In this document: piece by piece, positions 31,273 to 41,727 of the stretch
Layout of the letters: each line of letters starts with the position of its first letter
How positions within the stretch are numbered: position 1 is the stretch's first letter
From: Glandiceps talaboti
Lineage: Eukaryota; Hemichordata; Enteropneusta; Spengelidae
Length of the DNA: 64,000 nt
Direction: 5' to 3'
NCBI RefSeq assembly: GCF_964340395.1
Contig: NC_135567.1
Coordinates: forward strand, 15,567,806-15,631,805
The notes under the pieces: model-generated
Databases searched by the model: none
What the model saw: only the letters and a program-made list of their open reading frames with translations
Told to the model about the DNA's origin: nothing
Made by a program: the position numbers and the translations under genes

Positions 31273-33286
31273 CTGCACAAAAGAGAATTACAAAAACATA
31301 CTTATATACGAGTGATCAAGATTGTTAAAAGGTGGCCATAAAAATACAATTGTGTTACCATGTCAACGGGCATATAGGCATCAGAAGAAAAGTCGCACTT
31401 GCTAAATATTTCATTTAATGAAAAAGTGACAATTATTGTACGCTTAAAATTTGGTTTCTGATTTTAAAAAAAAGAAGTTTTTATTGAAACATTTGCCAAA
31501 AAACATTGACCTTATATATTGAGTTTTAAGACATTGTGTTCTCGATCCCTAAGACATAGAGTGACTGTAGCATACCTGGAATATTTGCACGTATTTGTAT
31601 GACTGTTTGCAGTATTCTCCCAGAGTCGTACTTTCACAAACGTTTGTCATCATTTTATTGCTTTCATCAATCTTTTATTAATCTTATTTGCACAGTTTTA
31701 CTCAATTTTTAACATAACCTATATACGTAGATCTATACATAGATAATTACTTTATCAAGGACATATTGATATTAATATACAGATAAGGGGGAAGGGGGGG
31801 GGGCTGTGCCTTTAACAATATCATTTGATATATATTTTAAACCTCCTAGCCTTCTGACATCAAGCTTGGTTATGTCAACAAATAGTTTACAGTGCGCTAT
31901 GACAATGATCAGTCAGTTATATTACAAAAATCCTACAAACACTGTCACTAGGGTTTCCCAAGGTAATTTTCTAAGAGTGGTTTTACACTGTGATTTCTAT
32001 GCACGGACATAGACACTGTTTTGTTATGCAAATTAGTCTGCTTGCATTTGTCAAGGACAAACATTTGAGCGAGTCTGTGGCTAAGATAATGCTATTCAGT
32101 AACTGGTACTTTCACTTATACATATATGCATCTGTTTAATAAATTCATTAATACAAAGTTGCGATGCAATGTCACAACAAGTTTACACCCTTCGCGGCAC
32201 ACACCCTGTATGTGCTGTCACACTTGTTGATTCTCCACTTTATGCCTACTTTAAGTTTTTAAAAGTTGTCCAGACTTCCTTGTCAATAGTGACCTGTTAA
32301 TTTCTGTACAGGTAGTTGGATACAACACTCAATAAGATGTATAGAAAGTGCTCATACACATGACTCACCTTAAATCACTTTAAGAACTTCTTAAAGTTAA
32401 TCATGAAATGAAATCGTCATAAAATGCCACCATTTTTTCAGGACCAGGAAATTCTGAGTATTAACAGTGTCACTACACTATATGTTGATAATTTGTAAGA
32501 TGGCTGTTTGTCAAGTCAGACTGACTTGATCCTAAAGCAGTATTAACTGTTCTATTTCGTAATATATTCAAATTAAAGAAACATGTCAATTATAGTTCCC
32601 TATTCAGATCAAAATATTTAAAATATAGTGTTATAGAAAGAATTGTTGAATGGAAATGAAAGTGAATATTAATTTTAAGTTAGGGTGGCCTATCTACCAG
32701 TTGTTTGACAGATAACAATAATGGTGTGTCCTCATATGACCTCTCACCTCACCTCAATTCAAAGGATAGCTGTTCCAGTTGATCGACAGACCCCTTTGTA
32801 AGATATTGGCTTTTTCATGTTGCTGTGGTGAATTCATGTTTCGAATGTTACATAGTTAAAGTAATAATCTTGATAGACTATGTGCTCCATTGTCCTCAAA
32901 AGAGAACTGATTTACCGCTTACATTACAATACCAATGAACACTGATGTAGGCATATTTACACAAACTGATTGATGTAACAGCCACAGACAATAGTACAGT
33001 CTCAGAACACAACTATTCATGTCACCATACTTGGCTTACTTTCAATAAAAACAACAATTTAGTTGATTCACTGTAAAGGAAATGACAATCCGACAAATTA
33101 GGGTAAACTTAGGCTTGTTGATTTTAAATATTCCGTGTTTAATTTACTGCAAATCAAAACCACAGAAAAAGCCTATGCAGATGATGTTAACCAGACATCA
33201 AAAGGAAGTCAGCTAATCTTTTCCCATATTTATTGTGTTAAAGTCCCATACACTAATTATACACATCCTGTAAGGTAGAAGGTACT
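31273..33286 (-). other. gene A 5' intron, no recognisable feature
   Basis: AT-rich, non-repetitive by eye, a G-rich run near 31,790-31,803. No ORF or exon signal I can support. Confidence 0.4.
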
Positions 33287-33631
33287 TACTCAGTATTTTT
33301 GTAGTACAAGTTGGTTTCACAATATGAGATTGGAACATCTTGTGAATCTGTTCAAATCTTGGTTGTCATGGTAACATTCCTTTACTGCCTTTCATTTCCA
33401 GCTGCAGCGTCTGGATGAAGGAGAATTGCTTTCAACTTGGTATCACTTTCACCGGGGCAATAGTATTGACTGGAAAATGAGTTGTGTAGAATTCACCAAC
33501 TGGTGTTGATTTTGGCACCAAAGTTGGTAGTCCTGACGCAATGGCATCAACTCCTTCCATCCCTATTGACTCATCAGGAGGTAGAATAGAAACATAACTT
33601 TGACGTAAATCAGTGCAAATATCATCTTGAA
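33287..33631 (-). pseudogene. truncated third copy of the GT C-terminal region
   Basis: Matches the last third of the GT exons: DDICTDLRQSY, ESIGMEGVDAIASGLPTLVP, VGEFYTT. It then loses the segment coding YADYFVYDPGEKDDLYKKL and carries frameshifts. The donor (GA|GTAAGT) at the exon end is still present. The 5' two-thirds are missing; homology begins at TCAAGATGATATTTGC. It sits in the 5' intron of gene A, same strand, so a relic of a further tandem duplication. Confidence 0.8.
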
Positions 33632-33682
33632 AGTACAACTTAAATTTATAATGAAATAAAAACAAAAAGTTTATAATTACTC

Positions 33683-33845
33683 TCTGTATGTATTTCATTG
33701 TAACAGAGACTGAGTCTGTAAGTATCTAAACTGATGTAAACAAAATATTTAGTCTGTATGTATTTCATTGTAACAGAGACTGAGTCTGTAAGTATCTAAA
33801 CTGATGTAAACAAAATATTTAGTCTGTATGTATTTCATTGTAACA
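33683..33845. repeat. 70-bp tandem repeat, 2.3 copies
   Basis: TCTGTATGTATTTCATTG recurs at 33,683, 33,753 and 33,823; the first two units are almost identical, which implies recent duplication. Confidence 0.9.
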
Positions 33846-34017
33846 TTCTTAAATATCTTTATTAAAGATTACGTACCTAAATAGAATTGTCAATTCTCTA
33901 GACAGTTGGAATAAAATTATATTTTGTCTTATCGTAGGCCAAAAAAATTTGTGTTGTACCAATAACGGCCAATTTCTAAAATGGTGTATTGATTTTGGGT
34001 CAAAGTGAGTCTAAAAT

Positions 34018-34437
34018 GGGGCCTGGAGTTTCCAGCACTGGCCACTCCTTCCTACTTGAGCTGGCCACTGGTACCACTTCTGCAGAACATATATGTACAA
34101 TGTACATGAAGTACACAGAAAGTCTCTCAACAACATTACAAAATGAACTTTGACCTCAATAAATTTTACTACTTTGATATAAGGATAATGTTATCTACAT
34201 AAACTCTGCATGTATGAATATAAATTAAATTCCCTGGTATTACAGTACACCTCTACTAGAGCTAGCCACTGATACTGTCCTGGGGAAACATATATCATGT
34301 ACATGTATATGTAGTACATAGAAAGTCTCTTACCTACATGTATGTGTACATTGTACATATATGTTCTCCAGAGGTGGTACCAGTGGCCAGCTCAAGTAGG
34401 GGTGTGTGGCCATGCAGTGTTGGAAACTACAGGCCCC
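34018..34437. mobile_element. 420-bp inverted-repeat element
   Basis: The left arm begins GGGGCCTGGAGTTTCCA and contains TACTTGAGCTGGCCACTGG and ACATATATGTACAATGTACA. The right arm is its reverse complement, ending GGAAACTACAGGCCCC. A third partial direct copy (AGAGCTAGCCACTGATAC) lies between them near 34,258. No coding capacity; MITE-like. Confidence 0.65.
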
Positions 34438-34776
34438 TATGTACAAAGTACATGTACATGTAGTACACAGAATGTTAATGACATGTATGTATATTCAAGT
34501 TTAATAAATTACCTGTACTGCACATGTAGTCACATTTTCTATAATGGTCCTGTAATTAGGTGATTTCTTGCCATCCAGACATGTCCACTTTCTCACTTTC
34601 ATTTGTCACTGTGCCAGACAGCAGTCCAGTGAACCACAAACCTGTCATCATCAGACTACAGTAATAAATATGTCACATAAACCATCTGTAAATAAAACAA
34701 ATACACAATGATTTTCATTATAAATCTACTATGGTGTATAAACGTGTACATATGCGTATATACGTGTGTATGTATG

Positions 34777-34780
<4 letters not shown>

Positions 34781-34846
<66 letters not shown>

Positions 34847-34978
34847 GGGGCATGTGTATGTATGTATGTATGTATGTATGTATGTATGTATGTATGTATG
34901 TATGTATGTATGCATGTATGTACGTGTGTGTATGTATGTATGTATGTATGTATGTATGTATGTGTGTGTATGTGTGTG
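34781..34978. repeat. (TG)n and (TATG)n microsatellites
   Basis: About 32 TG dinucleotides (34,781-34,844), then CCGGGGCATG, then long TATG tetranucleotide runs to 34,978. Open frames in several frames here are an artefact. Confidence 0.98.
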
Positions 34979-35129
34979 TCCCTTTTTCTGTGTCACCCAT
35001 TGCACAGATATTATACAATACAGATAGTATTATAGTACAGACAGTGCTCACAGAGTGACAACACAGATACAGATAGTATCCATGCATTAATTGTAACCTA
35101 GTGACATATGTGCTGTGCATGCAAAAATA

Positions 35130-35420
35130 TTGCTGAGACCTAATAAAACAAAAAAATGCGGTTCCGATTACCCGGCCCCACCTAGTTTTTCACTACTGAC
35201 GTGGTTCTTTAAGAAAAACAAAATTATGAAAATTGTGAAGTCTTGCAAGAAATAGACTAGTGGACTTAGGAACTGACATCAACTTACAATGAAAATATGA
35301 AACTATTCTTCTATTTCTAATCTGTAATGGCTGTACATCTGATGAGAAGAAATCAATGACACTCAGACCATATGGAAAGCAATGGAAGTGGTAATCAGAA
35401 ACACAAATTTTGTGTGTGTG
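35130..35420. mobile_element. LINE-free relative of the outer insertion at 17,587-22,276
   Basis: Contains GGTTCCGATTACCC, GAAATAGACTAGTGGAC, GACATCAACTTACAATG and TGTAATGGCTGTACATCTGA in the same order as both flanks of the LINE in gene A. It therefore gives the empty-site sequence of that LINE and part of the outer element. Confidence 0.6.
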
Positions 35421-35883
35421 TGAGGCTTTGCTATTTAGTTTATAGTGGTCTGAGGCTTCATAATATACAAACTCTATGCATAACTGCAATAATGGTAGTA
35501 TTATTTTTTTTTATTTTGAGCTTTTTCTTCTATTAGTTCTAATTTTAAAAAAACCTTCTAATTTCACAAAAAGAAAGTTTTTTATCGTTCCAGAGTTTGC
35601 ACTCAAAACCGCACAGTGAGTCACCTGTCTGTAAGCTGGACTGGGTCACATGCAGTCCAGTCGAAACTCAAGGTCAGTGCGAGCGTGTCACGTCGCAGCG
35701 TAACAAAACCTGGACAAAACCACATGCATGGCACTCAAATCAATTTGTATTTGTTTTTCCAAAAAAATTACAGTAATATGCATACATTTTTTTAAAATCA
35801 CACATTGATTCAAGTGCCTGTGGACAAAACCCAGGAAAAATCCCTCCTGGACTGACAAACTACATAGCTAATAATACAGTAAC
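35421..35883. other. gene A 5' intron segment related to 62,700-62,890
   Basis: GAAACTCAAGGTCAGTGC and the following CATGCATGGCAC phrase correspond to the region upstream of gene B's matching block, so the promoter-side homology starts here. No gene. Confidence 0.45.
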
Positions 35884-36130
35884 CACAGGGAGCTCAGGCT
35901 TAGCTAGTTTTGTTTACAAATAAGTAAACAAACAAACAAAACATACACACACAAACAAACAAACAAACAAAAACAATTAAACCGACAAATGAGTACATTG
36001 TAGATACATACATGAGTAAACAACAACGAACAAACAAACAAACAAACAAACAAACACTACCTCCGCAAATTGTCACCATTAATAATGGCATTTTAAATCA
36101 CCTTCAACTAACTGAGCCTGAGCTCCCTGT
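35884..36130. mobile_element. 247-bp MITE-like element with 17-bp perfect inverted ends
   Basis: CACAGGGAGCTCAGGCT at 35,884 and AGCCTGAGCTCCCTGTG ending near 36,130. The body is mostly (AAAC)n. Absent from the paralogous position near 62,880, so inserted after the duplication or lost there. Confidence 0.65.
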
Positions 36131-36710
36131 GTAGTAATTAACAAGCCAAAAATCTTTAAAGTTCACTCGTATTTGGCAAGAATGACCAATATTAACATAT
36201 ATTTTGCACAAATATATCAAGAGATGATATCGGGGTGAGTGTATTTTTGAACATGTGGATGCATCGATCGAGAAGACAAGTTATTCATAGCTGATAACGT
36301 TGTAAACAATCCGATTCCGACCGTGTCGGCGGGTTGATTTGCGAGGACTAACTTTCTAGTTCCATTTACAAATAATAAAACCACTTTTAAAATATACAAA
36401 AGTCATAGACCGATACTACTGTAATCACTCCGCAATTCTGGTCTAAATGTTTTGTTTTGGTATTGTCAAAAATGATACGATCCGTGTTTTTGCGGAGCGG
36501 GGCTATGCACGGTCGGTGTTCGCAGACGACACCGAACTCTAGATCTCCCGGATCCCACTGCATGAGCCGATACGCGGCCGGTGTCCGCTTCCGGTCGTTG
36601 ACACTTGGTTCAAATATTGACTCCCATCTGTTGTTCAAAATAATCATGAGTATTTCAACATTCTTTTCTGGCGAAATTTCTACACAATGACAAAACTCGT
36701 ACTGACTTAC
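36131..36710 (-). other. start of gene A first intron, conserved with 62,890-63,430
   Basis: About 580 bp matching the gene B counterpart at high identity, with GGATGCATCGATCGAGAAG, CCGACCGTGTCGGCGGG and TATGCACGGTCGGTGT blocks. GC-richer than its surroundings. CGACCGTGTCGG-type inverted pairs could be regulatory. No ORF is conserved between the two copies. Confidence 0.5.
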
Positions 36711-36900
36711 CGCAAACTGAGCTACTATCCGACAAGTTCGCTGTATATGAACCCAGGAAGAATCTACTGACCTCGACGTGAACTATAACTTGATCTGTGA
36801 CGTCATCGTCGGTTACTCTCGGGTCAAGTCGGGGTACGCCGATTATCTTGATCACCGTGCAATGAAAAGGGTCTCTGGTATTTTAACGACCCAATCCGCC
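36711..36900 (-). promoter_or_regulatory. probable promoter and 5' UTR exon of gene A
   Basis: A donor GTTTGCG|GTAAGT at 36,711 is conserved as GTTCGCG|GTAAGT at 63,431 of gene B. Upstream on the minus strand lie a full CRE palindrome TGACGTCA (36,798-36,805) and, near 36,905-36,915, an AATATATA TATA-like tract. The exon has no in-frame ATG I would trust, so it is probably untranslated and spliced to the acceptor at 31,272. This is inference from position and splice signals. Confidence 0.35.
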
Positions 36901-37037
36901 TAAGTATATATTTTTATTATATTTACAATCAAAGTGACTCTTTCGCCTGCTGTAACGCTATTAGATCTGAGTTCTCACTGTGGTCGGGGATCACTTTCAT
37001 GAACTTGGCCTGAGAACTATAGGGGGCGCACTATACA

Positions 37038-37330
37038 TGGGGGGGGGGGGGGTTTGAGGATGTAGGAGTATTTGAAAAATTGAGATCGGTTGGGGAGGAG
37101 GAATCTGAAAAAAATATTGTTAGTTTTGTTTACAAATACAAAAAACAAGTAAACAAACAAAGAAAACACAAACAAGGAAGTCGATAAAGAAACAAACACA
37201 CATACACATACGTACACAAACAAACAAACAAACAAAAACAATTAAACCGACAAATGACTAGATACATACATGAGTAAACAACAACAAACCAACGAACAAA
37301 CAAACACTACCCCCGCAATGGTCACTGTTG
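37038..37330. repeat. G16 tract and (AAAC)n/(CAAA)n tracts
   Basis: Poly-G at about 37,038-37,053, then AAAC/CAAA-rich simple sequence to about 37,310 resembling the body of the 35,884 element (AACAATTAAACCGACAAATGA is shared). Confidence 0.85.
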
Positions 37331-37845
37331 GTGATTGCAACAAACAACCTCAAAAATAGTTAAAAAGTTAATACACGTAACTAAAACTTGACTGTCTAAC
37401 AAAATAATTATATAAATGTATGAGTAGAATGGTGTTTTTGGTCCACAAACTATCTGTATCTCATATATGTACAAAGCTGCTTATAAGTTTGATCATGTTT
37501 CCTATGTAAGAATTAGTGTAATATTAACCAACATTTCAAGGGTGCAATAATCACAATTAAAACTTCAAGTTCAAAATGCATTCTCAATCGAAATCTACAA
37601 ATAGACTTGGCTACTTACATGTTACATTCACAAGTACATGTTACCATGGTAACAAATAGAATACCTTGATGGTTACACTTACATCACAAATATCATTTTA
37701 GGTTATCTCTGTCGAAATTTATGATAGAATAGAATAGAATCTCCAGCCGTTAAGAAACCTACATTTCTTAATTGGATTTTTTGCAATACATGTAACTGTT
37801 TGGTGCTAAAACAAACTAGTAAATGTATTTAATTAGAGTAATAGT
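37331..37845. other. intergenic stretch between genes A and B
   Basis: AT-rich, unique by eye, with ATAGAATAGAATAGAAT near 37,725. Nothing coding seen. Confidence 0.4.
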
Positions 37846-37846
37846 A

Positions 37847-38425
37847 GATTGGGTCCTGATACCATACAACCTTGGTCCACAAACCCCATATCTTGTACAC
37901 TGGTCCTCCCAAGGTTGGGTCCTAACACCATACAACCTTGGTCCACAAACCCCATATCTTGTACACTGGTCCTCCCAAGGTTGGGTCCTAACACCATACA
38001 ACCTTGGTCCACAAACCCCATATCTTGTACACTGGTCCTCCCAAGGTTGGGTCCTAACACCATACAACCTTGGTCCACAAACCCCATATCTTGTACACTG
38101 GTCCTCCCAAGGTTGGGTCCTAACACCATACAACCTTGGTCCACAAACCCCATATCTTGTACACTGGTCCTCCCAAGGTTGGGTCCTAACACCATACAAC
38201 CTTGGTCCACAAACCCCATATCTTGTACACTGGTCCTCCCAAGGTTGGGTTCTAACACCATACAACCTTGGTCCACAAACCCCAAATCTGGTCCACTGGT
38301 TCTCCCAAGGTTGGGTCCTAACACCATACAACCTTGGTCCACAAACCCAATATCTTGTCCAGTGGTCCTCCCAAGGTTGGGCCCTAACACCATACAACCT
38401 TGGTCTACAAACTCCATATCTGGTC
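37847..38425. repeat. 66-bp minisatellite downstream of gene B (about 9 copies)
   Basis: GGTTGGGTCCTAACACC recurs every 66 bp (37,913, 37,979 and so on). The first seven copies are almost identical and the last two more divergent. Because 66 is a multiple of three and the unit lacks stops, four frames on two strands stay open for about 200 codons; I regard none as genes. Gene A has one decayed copy at the same relative place. Confidence 0.95.
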
Positions 38426-40703
38426 CACAGAGATTATTGAATATAATCCTTGCTTCGTGCATTTTATATATTATATCAATAAACTACTTTCAACTAACAG
38501 CACATCCAATAACAACAGTATTTTACACAAAGAAATAAATGAAATATATATTTTATTTCTGAAAATATATCAATTCGATAGCTACATCTTCATAATAATG
38601 TCAAAACCATGGAATATATACAAATCTTTGTCAGTCTTTGCTGACGATAAACAATGCTGTCAACACATTATTGGTTTTAGTACAATTTAGTACAATTATA
38701 GTTCTAAATAAGTTGTCATTTCTATATATAAAGTTTTATAGAATTCACAAATTTAGAAAATATACAGAAATTATCAAAAAATGTACATATTTCAGTGTAC
38801 TCCTACTAAAGTACATACTGCCATCAAAGTAACTTTATCTTTCTGTAAAAGTCAAAATATGTATGACAAAAAAAGTGTACAAGTAATTAATACAATGTAC
38901 AACTACCACTGTATCATTGACTCTCTGGTGTACAATTTTAATACCGATGTCACCATGTAATGTATACAAATCTTTGTTTTTCTCTGCTTACAGTACAACA
39001 TTATCAAAATAGTTTATAGTACTGGGCATTTCCACTTTTTGAATAAGTTGAAAATATCAATTTCTACATATAGAAATGACACAAAAATAAAAGTGCATAT
39101 AAACTTGTAAAATATAGAAATTCTTTACAATTTTGCATGCTCACATAACATAAAGTAACTTTATCTTCTGTAAAGTCAAAATATTCATGACAAGTGGATA
39201 CATAATTAACACTACAATGAACAATTATCGCTGTATCATTGACTCTATGAGTAAAAGGTACAGTCTTAATATGTATGACAAGTGGATAAGTAATTAACAA
39301 TACAGTGAACAACTATCACTGTATCATTGACTCTGAGCAGAAAATGTGATTTGTAATTAATACAACTTTCATAAATATGTCTTCCACAAGGTGACACAAA
39401 AGTCATAAAAAATTAAAATGTATAAAAATTACCAAAACACACAAACCTCAGTGTACTGTTTATAATACAACTGTGAGTAATTACAGTTCTAAATAAATTG
39501 ACATTTCTAAGTATAAAGTGATTACACAAATTTATAAAAGTAGAAAATATATACAAATTATCAAAATGTACAAATCTCTATGTACTCAATCAAAGGTATA
39601 TATGCTGTCAAATCAAAATAACTTTCTCTTTCTGTGAACTCAAAATATGTTTGACAAGTGATTGACAATTGCCAGTATGATGAGGAACTACCACTGTATC
39701 AAGTACATGTGACTGAAAATTGGCAGTATAATGAACAACAGTTAACTAAAACCTGTTTAGCTGCTGGAGACGTGATTGTATGATGAACAGTAGTCAACTA
39801 AAACCTCTGTATCAAGTACACATGTGACTGAAAATTGGTAGTATGATGAACAACAGTTAACTTAAATTTCTTTAGCTGCTGGAGAAGTGATTGACAATTG
39901 CCAATATGATGAAAAACTACTACTACCATTGATTATGTGAGCTGAAATATTATTTGGAACTCGTATAAATCTTTGTCATAAAAGTGACATAAAAACTAAT
40001 ACAAGTGATAATGTAAATAATTTAAATTATCCAAATGTACAAAAGACAGTGTACTTCAAATAACATATATGCTGCTATATCAAAATAACTTTCTCTTTCT
40101 GTGACGTCAAAATATATTTGACAAGTAGACATTCAAGTGATTGACAACTCACAACAGCTAGCTCTGTAGTAATAATGCTGTGAACAGAAATATAATCTAT
40201 GAAGTGTAGACAACTTTGTCATGAAATTGACATGTCTATAAATTCATGTAGAGTTCACAAATGACAATGTACTCAGACTAAGGTATATGCTGACACATCA
40301 AAGTAACTTTCTCTTCTGTGAATTCACACTATGTTTGACAAATGGATATTTTAAGTGATTGACAATTGTTAGCCATATGAACAATTACCTCAGTCTGTAT
40401 CATTCACTCTGTATAATTCACTCTGTATCATTCACAAAGATGTAATTTGTAAAAAAAAAAAAAAAATTCTCCAATAAAAGTGACACAAAACTTGTACAAG
40501 TAAAAATTCACAAAAATTAAAATGTACAAATGACTTTGTACTTGGTCTAAGGGTGCATTGCTACAAGATCAAAGTAACTTTCACTTGTGAAACAAAAATA
40601 TATTTGATTAACATTTCAGTCTCCCTACATGATAGGTACATTGTAGTGTATGTGGTATAGTATTACATGTATATCAATTAACCCCAAGTGTACAACTACT
40701 ACT
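38426..40703 (-). other. 3' flank / possible 3' UTR of gene B
   Basis: Aligns with 11,226-13,434 downstream of gene A, with a few indels (such as the A-run near 40,452). Same degenerate ACTGTATCATTGACTC repeats. No ORF. Confidence 0.55.
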
Positions 40704-41150
40704 TCACTTTTTCTGTTTCCTTGAGGGGTCTTTGACTGAAATTTCTGAGGTGGATTTTGGCAAAGGGTGAGTAGACAATTGAGGTTCATGTAAAGGCATT
40801 TCATGATGTATATTTCTAGAGGGCTCTGTAGCACTTGTACTGGATTGTGAAGTACTGGGTTGTGAAGTTCTGGGTTGTGAAGTACTGGATTGTAATGTAC
40901 TGGGTGGTTATATACTGGGTTTTGAAGCAGGTAATGGTTGAGTGGAAAATCTTGGTTCAGGCAAGGATGAAAGATCCTCAATTGAACTTTGCGAGGGCAA
41001 TTTCTGCCAATGGTGAATAGAGGATGGACATTTAGCCAATCTAGAATATGTGAAATGTATACTACTACATTTAGAAGGTTTGCTAGTACTTGTACTACAC
41101 TCTCCAAGACTTGTACTAGGTTCTACAGTACTAGATTCTCTTGTACTACA
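40704..41150 (-). pseudogene. decayed S/T-rich tail of gene B
   Basis: The sequence ending in KDPSRKQKK-stop (stop at 40,704) matches the tail of gene A (KDPSMEQKK). It is reduced to a few of the serine/threonine repeats and is out of frame with both LRR frames; the LRR frame ends earlier with NSEVD-stop at 41,152. Probably not translated. Confidence 0.45.
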
Positions 41151-41151
41151 T

Positions 41152-41727
41152 TTAGTCTACCTCTGAGTTTGGTGATGACCACAAGTGTTCCATGGGTGAA
41201 TGTACTTCCTTCTTAACCCTTGTACTAGGCATTACAAAACTTGAACTAGGCATTATAGAACTTGTCTTAGGCATTATAAAAATTGGTCTTGTTAAACTCA
41301 AGTCTATCTTCATTTGCTGTTTCATGGGTGAATGTACTGGATTCTTAATCCATGTTGATGGGATGATGGACATGCTGTACTTGGAGCTGGGTGTTTGTTG
41401 TGAATACCATGGCATATCTCTCATCTGTTCACCTACACTACTCACTGGTAATGTTGAACTATAGTACAATACCTCTACCTTCTGTGATATTTCAGGGTCT
41501 GTAATACTTTCTTGTCTCAAGTCAACAAACTTAAAAACTTTGAAATCCTGTCTAGCATGTCTTCTTTCAATTACATGCAATAACTTTTCTATGCTAGAAT
41601 TGGTTATTTTGTTGTAACTTGCATCAAAATGTGTCAGATCCCTTAATTTACTTAAAATGGTGGCTAACATTTCAACACAGGCATCTCCTATATTATTATG
41701 ACTGAGGTTAAGATAAGTTAGACTATC
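41152..41727 (-). pseudogene. gene B: last LRRs and C-terminal region, shifted frame
   Basis: After a 55-nt replacement at 41,728-41,782 the LRR reading continues in another frame: SLTYLNLSHNNIGDACVE, LTHFDASYNKITNSS, LRQESITDPEISQKV, MRDMPWYSQQTP, then two VHSPM(K/E) motifs and NSEVD-stop. Gene A has the same stretch in one frame. Translation of this part would need a frame change, so it is either dead or the indel is an assembly error. Confidence 0.6.

Noticed and set aside
34580-34670. Possible signal-peptide exon (MMTGLWFTGLLSG) after an acceptor-like TACTGTAG on the minus strand
   Set aside because: No donor, stops after about 30 codons, not in gene B.
34656-35120. His/Thr and Cys/Val repeat ORFs
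   Set aside because: TG and TATG microsatellites.
37816-38538. Four long overlapping open frames on both strands
   Set aside because: Product of the 66-bp tandem repeat; no splice or domain support.
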